Positions 1 through 9,035 of a DNA stretch of 64,000 nt are shown here, in pieces. The notes below the pieces were generated by a model. The model had not been told where the DNA came from and searched no databases. It saw only the letters and a program-made list of their open reading frames with translations. Origin of the DNA: Streptomyces shenzhenensis (GTDB lineage Bacteria; Actinomycetota; Actinomycetes; Streptomycetales; Streptomycetaceae). How positions within the stretch are numbered: the first letter of the stretch is position 1; the number at the start of each line of letters is the position of its first letter. The stretch spans positions 186,001 through 250,000 of the forward strand of contig NZ_JAJONF010000002.1 of assembly GCF_021462265.1 (NCBI RefSeq), written 5' to 3'. A program made the translations under genes and the position numbers.

Positions 1-324
1 GCCATCCTGCTGCTGGCCGCGAAGTTCGGCGTCCCGGTCTGCCCGCACGCGGGCGGCGTCGGACTGTGCGAACTCGTCCAGCACCTGGCGATGTTCGACT
101 ACCTGGCTGTCTCCGGCACCACCGAGGACCGGGTCATCGAGTACGTCGATCATCTGCACGAACACTTCCTCGATCCGGTGGTGATCCGCGAAGGTCGTTA
201 CACGGCACCCACCGCGCCGGGCTTCTCGGCCGCCATGCGACCGGAGTCCCTCGCGGAGTACACCTACCCCGGCGGCACCTTCTGGGCCGCCGACCCCGAC
301 ACGCAGAAGGGACAGGCGGCATGA
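1..324 (+). CDS. L-fuconate dehydratase, C-terminal part (gene runs off the left edge)
   Basis: Only the last 107 residues are in the window, in frame from base 1. They contain [13 protein letters not shown], the conserved strand around the catalytic histidine of fuconate-dehydratase-type enolase superfamily enzymes, and the family's C-terminal tail ([19 protein letters not shown]). The enzyme dehydrates L-fuconate to 2-keto-3-deoxy-L-fuconate in the cytoplasm with Mg2+. The stop shares ATGA with the start of the next gene, so it is translationally coupled to the downstream SDR. The N-terminal capping domain and most of the barrel lie outside the window. Substrate is inferred from the family and from the following fucose-pathway genes; another sugar-acid dehydratase of the same superfamily remains possible. 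Confidence 0.85.
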   Translation, partial: AILLLAAKFGVPVCPHAGGVGLCELVQHLAMFDYLAVSGTTEDRVIEYVDHLHEHFLDPVVIREGRYTAPTAPGFSAAMRPESLAEYTYPGGTFWAADPDTQKGQAA

Positions 325-1076
325 CCGACTTCGAGGGCCTGAGGGCCCTGGTCACCGGAGGCGCCTCCGGGATCGGGCGGGCCACCGCGGAACTCCTCGC
401 CGAGCGCGGCGCCCAGGTCGCCGTCCTCGACCTCGACCCGGCCCCGGTCGAGAAGCCGCTGCTCGGTTTCCGGGCCGACGTCACCGACGACGCCTCCGTG
501 CGGGCGGCGGTGCGGAGCGCGGTGGACGCGCTCGGCGGCCTCGACGTCCTGGTCAACAACGCGGGCATCGGCGCCCAGGGCACCGTCGAGGACAACGACG
601 ACGACGAATGGCGCCACGTCTTCGACGTCAACGTCCTCGGGATGGTCCGCGCCGCCCGCGCCGCCCTGCCGCACCTGCGCCGCTCCGCGCACGCGGCGAT
701 CGTCAACACCTGCTCCATCGCCGCCACCGCCGGACTGCCCCAGCGCGCCCTGTACAGCGCCACCAAGGGCGCCGTGTACTCCCTCACCTTGGCCATGGCC
801 GCCGACCACGTCCGCGAGGGCATCCGCGTCAACTGCGTCAACCCCGGTACGGCCGACACCCCGTGGATCGGCCGCCTGCTGGACAAGGCCCCCGACCCGG
901 CCGCCGAACGCGCCGCCCTGGAAGCCCGCCAGCCCTCCGGACGCCTGGCCTCCGCCGCCGAGGTCGCCGGTGCCGTCGCCTACCTGGCGAGCCCGCTGTC
1001 CGGTGCCACCACCGGCACCTCGCTCGCCGTCGACGGCGGCATGCAGGGCCTCAGGCTGCGGCCGGTGGACCAGTGA
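321..1076 (+). CDS. SDR oxidoreductase, likely 2-keto-3-deoxy-L-fuconate dehydrogenase
   Basis: A 251-residue classical short-chain dehydrogenase. The N-terminal nucleotide-binding motif TGGASGIG is at residues 12-19, an NNAG motif follows mid-protein, and the catalytic Ser and YSATK (Tyr-x3-Lys) are present, as is the usual C-terminal DGG. The ATG at 321 overlaps the dehydratase stop (ATGA) and its own stop overlaps the next start (GTGA), so it sits inside a coupled operon. In the non-phosphorylative L-fucose pathway an SDR oxidises 2-keto-3-deoxy-L-fuconate to the 2,4-diketo acid with NAD+. That role is inferred from the neighbours; the SDR fold alone does not fix the substrate. Confidence 0.85.
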   Translation: MTDFEGLRALVTGGASGIGRATAELLAERGAQVAVLDLDPAPVEKPLLGFRADVTDDASVRAAVRSAVDALGGLDVLVNNAGIGAQGTVEDNDDDEWRHVFDVNVLGMVRAARAALPHLRRSAHAAIVNTCSIAATAGLPQRALYSATKGAVYSLTLAMAADHVREGIRVNCVNPGTADTPWIGRLLDKAPDPAAERAALEARQPSGRLASAAEVAGAVAYLASPLSGATTGTSLAVDGGMQGLRLRPVDQ

Positions 1077-2059
1077 ACGCCCTCGGCCGCAGCGGCGTCC
1101 GGGTCAGCCCCCTGGGCCTGGGCGCCGCCGTGATCGGCAACCTCTACACCGAACTCCCCGACCAGCAGGCGTACGACACGGTCTCCGCCGCCTGGCGGCA
1201 GGGCGTCCGCTACTTCGACACCGCCCCGCACTACGGCCTGGGCCTGTCGGAACAGCGGCTGGGCGAGGCCCTGCGGCCGTACGCCCGGGACACGTACACC
1301 CTCTCCACCAAGGTCGGCCGCAGGCTGGAGCCGGGGCCCGGCGACGGCGACGACCTCGCCAACGGCTTCGCCGTGCCCGACACCCGCCGCCGGGTCTGGG
1401 ACTTCACCGCCGACGGCATCCGCCGCACCCTGGAGGCGAGCCTGGAGCGGCTCGGCCTCGACCGGGTCGACGTCGTCTACCTGCACGACCCCGACGACCA
1501 CGCCGAACAGGCCTTCCGCGAGGGCTACCCGGCCCTGGAGAAGCTGCGCGCCGAGGGCGTCGTGGGCGCGATCGGCGCCGGCATGAACCAGACCGCCATG
1601 CTCACCCGGTTCGTCCGGGACACCGACGTCGACGTGGTGCTGTGCGCCGGCCGCTACACCCTCCTCGACCAGAGCGCCCTCACCGACCTGCTCCCGGCCG
1701 CCGCGGCACGCGGCACCTCGGTGGTGATCGGCGGGGCCTTCAACTCCGGCCTGCTGGCCGACCCGAGACCGGACGCGACCTACGACTACACCCGGGCGCC
1801 CGGCGAACTGCTGTCCCGTGCCCTGCGCCTCAGGGCGCTCGCGGAACAGCACGGCACCACCCTGCGCGCCGCCGCCCTCGCCTTCTGCGCGGCCCACCCG
1901 GCCGTGGCGAGCGTCCTGGTCGGGGCCCGTTCGGCGGCCGAGATCGAGGACGGGGCACGGCAGTTCGCCACGCACGTCCCCGCCGCCTTCTGGCAGGAGC
2001 TGCGCGCCACCGGACTGCTGCCCGCCGACGCTCCCGTGCCCACGGAGGACCCGTCATGA
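1073..2059 (+). CDS. Aldo/keto reductase, likely L-fucose (D-threo-aldose) 1-dehydrogenase
   Basis: 328 residues starting at a GTG that overlaps the SDR stop (GTGA). The AKR catalytic tetrad is visible: Asp49 (FDTAP), Tyr54 (PHYG), Lys80 (STKVG) and His138 (VYLHDPDDH). Family members in sugar operons oxidise the anomeric carbon of L-fucose or D-arabinose-type sugars to the lactone with NAD(P)+. Placed between a keto-acid dehydrogenase and a lactonase, it most likely performs the first step, L-fucose to L-fuconolactone. The stop overlaps the ATG of a 43-codon ORF rather than joining the lactonase directly. Confidence 0.85.
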   Translation: MNALGRSGVRVSPLGLGAAVIGNLYTELPDQQAYDTVSAAWRQGVRYFDTAPHYGLGLSEQRLGEALRPYARDTYTLSTKVGRRLEPGPGDGDDLANGFAVPDTRRRVWDFTADGIRRTLEASLERLGLDRVDVVYLHDPDDHAEQAFREGYPALEKLRAEGVVGAIGAGMNQTAMLTRFVRDTDVDVVLCAGRYTLLDQSALTDLLPAAAARGTSVVIGGAFNSGLLADPRPDATYDYTRAPGELLSRALRLRALAEQHGTTLRAAALAFCAAHPAVASVLVGARSAAEIEDGARQFATHVPAAFWQELRATGLLPADAPVPTEDPS

Positions 2060-2187
2060 CAGCCGCCCCGCACACCGAGGCCGACGCGGTCCGGCGGGCC
2101 CGGACGGCCGGACTCCTCGACGTCGTCCACGACCACTGCGAGGCGGGTTCGCAGGCCGGCTCGCCCGTCGTACGGGAGCTGCCATGA
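2056..2187 (+). CDS. Small 43-residue ORF inside the fucose operon, unknown function
   Basis: Starts at ATG 2056, overlapping the aldo/keto reductase stop (ATGA), and stops in another ATGA that starts the lactonase. A consensus GGAGG lies seven bases before its ATG. About 88 percent of its codons end in G or C, like the neighbours. The product is hydrophilic, with an acidic/basic N-terminal half (ADAVRRARTAGLLDVV) and an HDHCEAG stretch that could bind metal. No membrane segment or signal peptide is seen and I recognise no family. It may be a functional small protein or a translational relay that couples lactonase expression to the upstream genes. The double overlap and strong ribosome-binding site argue against chance. 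Confidence 0.55.
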   Translation: MTAAPHTEADAVRRARTAGLLDVVHDHCEAGSQAGSPVVRELP

Positions 2188-3008
2188 CGATCGACGCCCA
2201 CCACCACGTCTGGGACCTCGCGGTGCGGGACCAGGACTGGATCCCCGGGGACAGCCCGCTCAGGCGGGACTTCACGGTCGCCGACCTCGCCCCCGAGGCA
2301 CGGGCGGCGGGAGTCACCCGCACGGTCCTCGTCCAGACGGTCACCGTCCCCGAGGAGACCCCCGAGTTCCTCGCCCTCGCCGACACCCACCAACTGATCG
2401 CCGGAGTCGTCGGCTGGACCGACCTGACCCGCCCGGACGTCGCCGGCGAACTCGCCCGCCTGCGCGAACTCCCCGGCGGCTCCTACCTGAAGGGCATCCG
2501 CCACCAGGTCCAGGGCGAACCCGACCCCGAGTGGCTGCTGCGCCCGGACGTCGGCCGGGGCCTGGCCGCGCTCGCGGACGCGGGCCTGGTCTACGACCTC
2601 GTCGTCCAGGCCCACCAGCTCCCGGCCGCCGTCAAGGCCGCCGCGAACCACCCCCGGCTGACCTTCGTACTGGACCACCTGGGCAAGCCGCCCATCGCCG
2701 CCGGAACCCTCGAACCCTGGGCCACCGCGGTACGCGCCCTCGCCGCCCTGCCCAACACCGTCTGCAAGCTCTCCGGGATGGTCACCGAGGCCGACCCCGC
2801 CTCCTGGACCGTGGACGACCTGCGCCCGTACGCCGAGACGGTCCTGGACGCCTTCGGCCCGGACCGCCTGATGTTCGGCTCGGACTGGCCGGTGTGCACC
2901 CTGGCCGGGACCTACGGTGAGATCCTGGACGCGGCCGCCCGGCTGACCGGCCCCGACGCACGCACCCGCGTCTTCGAGACCACCGCCGCCCGCGTCTACG
3001 GCCTCTGA
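2184..3008 (+). CDS. Amidohydrolase-family L-fuconolactonase
   Basis: 274 residues of the amidohydrolase_2 family. The N-terminal DAHHHVWD carries the metal-site histidines, DHLGKPP supplies another conserved His, and FGSDWPVCTL near the C terminus carries the conserved Asp. The length is typical of fuconolactone and rhamnonolactone hydrolases. It would open L-fucono-lactone to L-fuconate, linking the aldo/keto reductase to the dehydratase. Its ATG overlaps the stop of the 43-residue ORF and GGGAG sits five bases upstream. Its 3' end overlaps the convergent LMF-family gene by 13 bp. Confidence 0.85.
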   Translation: MTIDAHHHVWDLAVRDQDWIPGDSPLRRDFTVADLAPEARAAGVTRTVLVQTVTVPEETPEFLALADTHQLIAGVVGWTDLTRPDVAGELARLRELPGGSYLKGIRHQVQGEPDPEWLLRPDVGRGLAALADAGLVYDLVVQAHQLPAAVKAAANHPRLTFVLDHLGKPPIAAGTLEPWATAVRALAALPNTVCKLSGMVTEADPASWTVDDLRPYAETVLDAFGPDRLMFGSDWPVCTLAGTYGEILDAAARLTGPDARTRVFETTAARVYGL

Positions 3009-4420
3009 GACGTCGTCCCCGCCAGCCGCGTCGGCGGCAGGTACTCCCGCACATACGTCCGTTCCCAGCACGCGCCCGTCTCCCGAAGCTCGCGCCAGCT
3101 GGTGTAGCGGTAGCGGAAGAGGCGGGCGCGGACGAAGCGCGGGGGCTCGTCGGGCGGGAAGGGGGAGCGGCGCAGCAGCCGCAGCGTGTCGCGGTCGTTC
3201 TCCAGGAGGCGTTCCACCAGGCCGCCGAACCAGTCGCCGGCGTACGCGGGGGAGAGGGCGGCGAACCACATCAGCCAGTCCAGGCGGAGGTGGTAGGGCG
3301 CGAACTGGCGCGGCCAGTGCCGGGGATCGCCCGGCTTGCCCCTGAACTCGTACTCCCGCCAGTCCGAGTCCTCGCGCGGTGTGCCGTCCCGCGTGCCCTC
3401 GACCACCACCTCGTAGCGCACCCGGCTGACGCTGCCGAAGGCGCCGTAGGTGTTGACCAGGTGGAGCGGGTCGAAGGAGCGGTTCATGACCTGGCGGCGG
3501 GAGACCATGTTCACCACCGGGTGGTAGCTCAGGAAGAGGAGCAGCGCGGTCACGGCGAGGACGACCGCCTCGTACCAGAGCGGGGCGGGCGGCGCGCTGG
3601 TGTGGTCCGTGGGCAGCCGGAGGGCGGACAGGGCGAGCACGATGGTGATCCAGTTCAGCCAGGAGAAGTTGCCGGAGACCACCAGCCACAGCTGGGTGAG
3701 GATCATCAGGGACGCGGCCGCCGTCGCGACCGGCTGCGGGGCGAACAGCAGGACGGGGACCACCAGCTGGGTGAGGTGGTTCGCGGCCACCTCCGCCTTG
3801 TGCACCGGCCCCGGCAGATGGTGGAAGAACCAGCTCAGCGGACCCGGCATCGGCTGGGTCTCGTGGTGGTAGTGCAGGCAGGTCAGCTTGCGCCAGCAGG
3901 CGTCCCCGCGCATCTTGATCAGGCCCGCCCCGAACTCCACCCGGAACAGGATCCAGCGCAGCAGGAAGAGGACGAGGACCGGCGGGGCGACCTCGTCGTT
4001 GCCCAGGAAGACGGCCAGGAAGCCGGTCTCCAGGAGCAGGGACTCCCAGCCGAACGCGTACCACGTCTGACCGACGTTGACGATCGAGAGATACAGCGCC
4101 CAGGGGATCAGCCACAGGACCATCCCCGCCCACAGCGGGAGTCGGGCGTCCGCCCCCGCCAGCAGTGCCGCCGACACCGCGCAGCCGGCCCAGGCGCAGC
4201 CCGCGAAGAAGCGGTCCGAGTAGTGCAGATGGAACAGGCTCGGCGCCCGGCGGAACGGTGCCCGGGCGACGAACCTCGGGATCGGCAGCATCCCGCGCTC
4301 GCCCAGCAGGGCCCGGAACTGCAGCGCCGCCGTCAGGAACGCGACGAGATACACGCCGGCCAGAGCCCGCTGGAAGACCAGCCGGCTCAACCAGTAACCG
4401 GGTGCGGTGAACCAGTCCAC
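2996..4420 (-). CDS. Lipase maturation factor (LMF1)-family membrane protein
   Basis: 474 residues from a GTG at 4420, preceded by AGGAG nine bases upstream; the longer upstream reading lacks such a site. It opens with DWFTAPGYWLSRL and carries several hydrophobic helices. The conserved VEFGAGLIKMRGDACW stretch and the soluble C-terminal region with FRGKPGDPRHWPRQFAPYH, RLDWLMWF and FVRARLFRYRYT are typical of bacterial LMF1-like proteins. Animal LMF1 helps lipases fold in the ER; the bacterial role is unknown. No lipase gene is adjacent. Its last 13 bp overlap the end of the fuconolactonase gene on the opposite strand. Confidence 0.85.
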   Translation of the reverse strand: MDWFTAPGYWLSRLVFQRALAGVYLVAFLTAALQFRALLGERGMLPIPRFVARAPFRRAPSLFHLHYSDRFFAGCAWAGCAVSAALLAGADARLPLWAGMVLWLIPWALYLSIVNVGQTWYAFGWESLLLETGFLAVFLGNDEVAPPVLVLFLLRWILFRVEFGAGLIKMRGDACWRKLTCLHYHHETQPMPGPLSWFFHHLPGPVHKAEVAANHLTQLVVPVLLFAPQPVATAAASLMILTQLWLVVSGNFSWLNWITIVLALSALRLPTDHTSAPPAPLWYEAVVLAVTALLLFLSYHPVVNMVSRRQVMNRSFDPLHLVNTYGAFGSVSRVRYEVVVEGTRDGTPREDSDWREYEFRGKPGDPRHWPRQFAPYHLRLDWLMWFAALSPAYAGDWFGGLVERLLENDRDTLRLLRRSPFPPDEPPRFVRARLFRYRYTSWRELRETGACWERTYVREYLPPTRLAGTTSQRP

Positions 4421-4575
4421 GGCCGTGCGCTCCTGACTCTCTCCATGGTGCGGCCCCGGATCGGCGGGGCCTGTCACCCTGTGTACCGCGCCTGCCCGGT
4501 TGCGTAACCCGCGCGAGTGAAGAAGACAAATAGGGAGGAATTGCCCGTCGGGGGTTCCCCTGGCATGGTGGCCCC

Positions 4576-6675
4576 ATGGCTGATCGGGGAGCGAGCGCTC
4601 CGTCACTCCCGGACGACTGGCCCGCCCATCCGGACCACCCGATCCTGGCGCTCAACCGCATGGGCACCTTCGACTGGGACCTCGACGCCGGCCTGTTCCA
4701 CATGGACGCCCAGGCGTACGAGGTGTTCGACCTGACCCCGGAGGAGTACGACGGCCGCCCCGAGACCCTCGCCGCCCGGGTACCCGCGGCCGAGTCCAGC
4801 AGACTGGACGAGGTGGTGTCCCGGGCCATCAAGGACGGCAGCGAGAACTACGGGGCGTACTTCCGCATCCGGCGCCGCGACGGCACCCCGCGCTGGACCC
4901 ACACCCAGGGCTACATCCGGCGCGACGAGACGGGCCGCCCGCGCCGGGTCGTCGGCATCGTCCGGGACGCCACCCAGGAACTGGAGGACAGCGAGGCCCG
5001 CGACCTGCGGGACGCCCAGGGACAGGCGCTGCGCCGGCAGACCGGCGTCGTCCAGGCGGTCACCGCCGCGCTCGCCCACGCCAGCAGTGTCCAGGAGGTC
5101 ATCGACGTCCTCAAGGGCACCCGCGGCATCCCCAACCTGGGCGCGGCCAGCCTGGTGATGGGCCTGGTCGAGGCGGGCCGGATCCGGCTGGTCGCCGAGG
5201 GACCGGCCGGCAGCTTCGTGCCGGGCACCCGGATCACCCGGATAGAGGAGCCGTACCCGATGGGCGAGGTGGTGCGGACCCTCAGCCCGCGCTTCATCGA
5301 GTCACCTCAGGAGTTCGCCGAGGGCTACCCGGTCCTGTGGCCGCACATCACCGGCCTCCGCATCACCTCGGCCGCCTATCTGCCCCTGATCGCCCAGGCC
5401 CGCCCGATCGGCGCCATGGGCCTGCTCTACAACGACCGGCTCGGCTTCTCCACCGAGGAACGCGCCGTCCTGGTCGCCCTCGGCAGCAGCATCGCGCAGA
5501 GCCTGCAGCGGGCCATGCTCTTCGAGCAGGAGAAGGACCTCGCCCAGGGCCTCCAGCAGGCGATGCTGCCGCGCACCATCCCCAGCGTGCGCGGCGCCGA
5601 CGTCGCCGTCCGCTACCGCTCGGCGAGCGCCGGCGGCCCCCTGGGCCGGGACATCGGCGGCGACTGGTACGACCTGATCCCGTTGCCCGGCGGCCGGGTC
5701 GGCGCGGTCATCGGTGACGTCCAGGGCCACGACACGCACGCGGCGGCCGTCATGGGCCAGCTGCGTATCGTGCTGCGCGCCTACGCCGCCGAGGGCCACG
5801 CCCCGGCCACCGTGATGGCCCGCGCCTCCGTCTTCCTGGACGAGCTCGACACCGACCGCTTCGCCACCTGCCTGTACGCCGAGGCCGACCTGGCCACCGG
5901 GGTGGTCCAGGTGGTCCGCGCCGGGCACATCGACCCACTGGTCCGCGCCGCCGACGGGGGCTGCCGCCGGGTGCCCGTCGAGGGCGGGCTGCCGCTCGGC
6001 CTGTCCGCCGAGTTCCAGAGCCTGGAGTACCCGGTGTCCACCCTGGAGCTCGACCCCGGCGAGATGCTGCTGCTGTGCACCGACGGGCTCGTCGAGCAGC
6101 CCGGCGCCGACCTCGGGGACGGCATGCGGGCCCTGGCCGAGCAGGTCACCGAGGGGCCCGAGGACGTGCGCGCCCTCGCCGACCGGCTGATCGAGATCGC
6201 CGAGGAGCGGGCCGGTGACGACGACGTGGCCCTGCTCCTGCTGCGCCGCCGCGGCTCCGACACCGCGCGGGCCGTCGGCCGCCTCCAGCAGCACGTGGCC
6301 TCCGGCGACCCCGAGGCGCTCGCCCTGGCCCGGCGCATGGTCCGTGCCGCCGTCCGCGCCTGGGGCGCCGGGGACCGCGCCGACGAGATCGAGCTGGTCG
6401 CCGACGAGCTGATCACCAACGCCCTCATGCACACCGAGGGCTGCGCGATCGTCACCCTCAGGGTCCTCGGCGGCAGCGACCGCCGGCTGCGCGTCGAGGT
6501 CGAGGACCCCTCCAGCGCCCTGCCGCGCCGCCGCGAGGCCGGCGCGGACGGGGTCTCCGGGCGGGGGCTGCTGCTCGTCGACCGGCTCGCCGACGGGTGG
6601 GGCGTGGAGGCCCGCGGCAGCGGCAAGGCGGTCTGGTGCGAGTTCCGGATGCCGGAGAGGACCGGCGGGACCTGA
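4576..6675 (+). CDS. PAS-GAF-PP2C (SpoIIE-type) phosphatase with C-terminal ATPase/kinase domain
   Basis: 699 residues. An N-terminal PAS fold (about 30-140, with FDWD and FRIRRRDGTPRW) is followed by a GAF domain (about 165-315). The SpoIIE-like PP2C phosphatase (about 335-555) has the metal-ligand signatures IGGDWYD, GDVQGH and CTDGLVE and ends with GDDDVALLLL. A HATPase_c domain (about 570-690) has ELVADELITNAL and GRGLLLVDRLADGWG. This layout is typical of Streptomyces partner-switching regulators that act on anti-sigma and anti-anti-sigma proteins. Carrying both activities in one chain lets it phosphorylate or dephosphorylate partners in response to a PAS/GAF signal. No membrane segment and no anti-sigma antagonist gene is adjacent. 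Confidence 0.9.
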   Translation: MADRGASAPSLPDDWPAHPDHPILALNRMGTFDWDLDAGLFHMDAQAYEVFDLTPEEYDGRPETLAARVPAAESSRLDEVVSRAIKDGSENYGAYFRIRRRDGTPRWTHTQGYIRRDETGRPRRVVGIVRDATQELEDSEARDLRDAQGQALRRQTGVVQAVTAALAHASSVQEVIDVLKGTRGIPNLGAASLVMGLVEAGRIRLVAEGPAGSFVPGTRITRIEEPYPMGEVVRTLSPRFIESPQEFAEGYPVLWPHITGLRITSAAYLPLIAQARPIGAMGLLYNDRLGFSTEERAVLVALGSSIAQSLQRAMLFEQEKDLAQGLQQAMLPRTIPSVRGADVAVRYRSASAGGPLGRDIGGDWYDLIPLPGGRVGAVIGDVQGHDTHAAAVMGQLRIVLRAYAAEGHAPATVMARASVFLDELDTDRFATCLYAEADLATGVVQVVRAGHIDPLVRAADGGCRRVPVEGGLPLGLSAEFQSLEYPVSTLELDPGEMLLLCTDGLVEQPGADLGDGMRALAEQVTEGPEDVRALADRLIEIAEERAGDDDVALLLLRRRGSDTARAVGRLQQHVASGDPEALALARRMVRAAVRAWGAGDRADEIELVADELITNALMHTEGCAIVTLRVLGGSDRRLRVEVEDPSSALPRRREAGADGVSGRGLLLVDRLADGWGVEARGSGKAVWCEFRMPERTGGT

Positions 6676-6708
6676 CACCACCGGGGCGCCCGGTGGCACT
6701 CTGGACGC

Positions 6709-7572
6709 ATGCCCGAACTGCCCGAGGTCGAAGCGCTCAGGGACTTCCTGACCGAGAACCTGGTCGGCCACCAGGTGGTGCGCGTGCTGCCGGTCGCCGT
6801 CAGCGTCCTGAAGACGTACGACCCGCCGGTCGGCGCCTTCGAGGGCAGCGAGGTCGTCGCCGTCCACCGGCACGGCAAGTTCCTGGACGTCGAGGGCGAC
6901 CGCGGACTGCGGTTCGTCACCCATCTGGCCCGCGCGGGCTGGCTCCAGTGGAAGGACCGGCTGCCCGACGGTCCGCCCCGGCCCGGAAAGGGTCCCCTGG
7001 CCCTGCGGGCGGCTCTGGAGACCGGGGCGGGCTTCGACCTCACCGAGGCCGGCACCCAGAAGAAACTGGCCGTGTACGTCGTCCGCGACCCGCGGGACGT
7101 CCCCGGCATCGCCCGGCTCGGCCCCGACCCGCTCGCCGCGGACTTCGACGAGGCCCGCCTGACGGCGCTGCTGGCCGACGAGCGACGGCAGCTCAAGGGC
7201 GCCCTGCGCGACCAGAGCCTGATCGCCGGGGTGGGCAACGCCTACAGCGACGAGATCCTGCACGCGGCGAGGATGTCCCCGTTCAAGCTGGCCGCGTCCC
7301 TGACCCCCGAGGAGACGCACCGGCTGTACCAGGCGCTGCGCACCACCCTCACCGAGGCAGTGGAGCGCTCCCACGGCCTGGCGGCGGGGCGGCTCAAGGC
7401 CGAGAAGAAGAGCGGGCTGCGGGTCCACGGCCGGACCGGCGAGCCCTGCCCGGTCTGCGGCGACACCGTCCGCGAGGTCTCCTTCAGCGACTCCTCGCTG
7501 CAGTACTGCCCGACCTGCCAGACCGGCGGCAAGCCGCTCGCGGACCGCCGGTTGTCCCGGCTGCTCAAGTAG
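6709..7572 (+). CDS. Fpg/Nei-family DNA glycosylase (base-excision repair)
   Basis: 287 residues beginning MPELPEVE, which gives the catalytic N-terminal Pro and adjacent Glu after Met removal. HRHGKFLDV supplies the conserved Lys near residue 60, and IAGVGNAYSDEIL is the helix-two-turn-helix signature. A C-terminal zinc finger is formed by CPVC and CPTC. The enzyme removes oxidised bases and cleaves the abasic site by beta-elimination. The family call is firm. Whether it prefers 8-oxoguanine (Fpg) or oxidised pyrimidines (Nei) cannot be settled by reading. It lies 33 bp after the phosphatase gene, so the two may be cotranscribed. Confidence 0.9.
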   Translation: MPELPEVEALRDFLTENLVGHQVVRVLPVAVSVLKTYDPPVGAFEGSEVVAVHRHGKFLDVEGDRGLRFVTHLARAGWLQWKDRLPDGPPRPGKGPLALRAALETGAGFDLTEAGTQKKLAVYVVRDPRDVPGIARLGPDPLAADFDEARLTALLADERRQLKGALRDQSLIAGVGNAYSDEILHAARMSPFKLAASLTPEETHRLYQALRTTLTEAVERSHGLAAGRLKAEKKSGLRVHGRTGEPCPVCGDTVREVSFSDSSLQYCPTCQTGGKPLADRRLSRLLK

Positions 7573-7579
7573 CCGGGGC

Positions 7580-8236
7580 TCACCCGGGGTCCAGGGCGAC
7601 CAGGAGCTGCCCGTCCGCGTTGCGCACCTCGTAGCGGTCGATCTCGTCCTGGTGCATCGAGGAGCCGCCCGTCATGGTGCTCACCCGGTCGTCGTGGTCC
7701 CGCTCCGCCCAGGTGGTCACGATCTGCTCGGAGCCGTCGTCGCCGACCGCGACCAGGCGGCAGGAGCGCGGCCCGCCGGGGTCCTTCACCTGGAGTTCGA
7801 TGGTGCTGCCCGAGTCCGTGTCCTGGGACTTCACCTGCGCCCAGATGCCCGACTGCGCGCCGGTGGCCGCGGTGACCTGCACGGCCGGCGTGGTGTCGTG
7901 ACCGGCATAGGCCGCGATGCCGGGGCCGGCGACCGCGAAGACCACCGAGGCGGCCAGGCCGTACAGCAGCCTGCGGCGCTTGGCCCGGTGCCGGATCGCG
8001 ACCTCGGCGAGCAGCCGGTCCAGCAGCCGGGGACCGGGCTGCGCCATGGGGTGCACGAAGCGCGGCGTGGCCCTGCGGTACAGCATCAACTGCCGTGCCG
8101 CGGGGCCGAACTCGGTCACGTGTGCCGCGCACTGAGGGCACTCCATGAGGTGGTCCTCGAAGCGGAAGGCCTCCGCCTCGTCCAGCACGCCGAGCGCGTA
8201 CGCGCCGACGTCGCGATGCCTTTCCAGGGACCTCAT
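7580..8236 (-). CDS. Membrane-anchored ZAS-type anti-sigma factor
   Basis: 218 residues. The N-terminal zinc-binding anti-sigma domain has the H-x3-C-x2-C signature in DHLMECPQCAAHV. A single membrane helix follows a basic RHRAKRRRLLYG stretch at about residue 87, and the outer part (from about 115) is an anti-sigma-K-like extracytoplasmic domain. It would bind and hold an ECF sigma factor at the membrane. The likely partner is the ECF gene starting at 9584 on the same strand, one unknown gene upstream. The stop lies seven bases from that of the convergent glycosylase gene. Confidence 0.85.
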   Translation of the reverse strand: MRSLERHRDVGAYALGVLDEAEAFRFEDHLMECPQCAAHVTEFGPAARQLMLYRRATPRFVHPMAQPGPRLLDRLLAEVAIRHRAKRRRLLYGLAASVVFAVAGPGIAAYAGHDTTPAVQVTAATGAQSGIWAQVKSQDTDSGSTIELQVKDPGGPRSCRLVAVGDDGSEQIVTTWAERDHDDRVSTMTGGSSMHQDEIDRYEVRNADGQLLVALDPG

Positions 8237-8384
8237 GACGAATCCTCGTGCCGAAGGTGCGGGTGGGGGTTACGCGTTGTTCCTTGCTCCCACCCGTACG
8301 CAGTCGGCAGCCGTTTCACTCAAGCCACGTACAGAATCGTAATCAACGGATTCGGAGCGGCCGGGCCCGCGGATTGGTCCTGAA

Positions 8385-8891
8385 TCAAAAAAGATGGATC
8401 GCCAGGTGCCCGAGGGGCAGACCGAGCCGCCAGGCGGGGGTCCACACCTTCGGTCCGTCGTCCTCGCCGAACACCGAACCGCCGCCCGGCACCGCGTCCA
8501 GATCGGGCGCCAGCAGCTCGGTCTCCTCCAGCCAGCGCCAGGCCGCCACGGCCAGATCCAGGTCCGGCGACGGCCCGTGCGACTCGGCGGCCAGCCCGGC
8601 CATACGTTCCCTCACCCACTCCTGCCACGGCTGGTCGTACGCCGTCAGCGAAAGCCAGGTCTCCAACTGGGACACGACCCGGATGCCCGACAGTTCGCCG
8701 TCCGCGTCGGAGAGGAAGACGGTCAGCGCCAGCGCGTCACGGCCGGCCCGGAACTCGAAGGACGTCGGCGGCATGAGATCGCCCGTGCGCAGCAGCTCGT
8801 CGGCGATGTACTCGGCGTACAGCCAGGCCATCGGGACCGCCAGTTCCCCGCTTCCGGCCCCGTCCGTGCTCTCTTGACCTCTGTGCAGCAT
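8385..8891 (-). CDS. Hypothetical 168-residue protein between sigma and anti-sigma genes
   Basis: A soluble, acidic protein with no signal peptide or transmembrane segment. It starts at ATG 8891 with GGAGGA upstream. The sequence is rich in Trp and Leu (WLYAEYIADELL, WQEWVRERMAGL, WRWLEETELLAPDL) and codon use is normal for the genome. I do not recognise a family. It lies on the same strand as the ECF sigma gene and the ZAS anti-sigma gene, between them, so it may be part of that regulatory unit. Gaps of about 145 bp on both sides leave room for separate promoters. Confidence 0.7.
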   Translation of the reverse strand: MLHRGQESTDGAGSGELAVPMAWLYAEYIADELLRTGDLMPPTSFEFRAGRDALALTVFLSDADGELSGIRVVSQLETWLSLTAYDQPWQEWVRERMAGLAAESHGPSPDLDLAVAAWRWLEETELLAPDLDAVPGGGSVFGEDDGPKVWTPAWRLGLPLGHLAIHLF

Positions 8892-9035
8892 CCCGTCCTG
8901 CCTTCCTCCGGTGCGCGCGTGGCCCCGACCCCGGGTCCGTTCCTCTCCCGGTGCGGAACACGGATGAAGACAGCAGATTGCTCAAACCTGGTCCTCAGCA
9001 AGGCGCTTTGCGAAGGCTTTGCTCTGCTCGCGGTT

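Noticed and set aside
1830..4832. 1000-codon minus-strand open frame
   Set aside because: It is antisense to the lactonase and out of frame with the LMF-family gene, is rich in Arg/Gly/Pro, and has no domain. A typical high-GC shadow.
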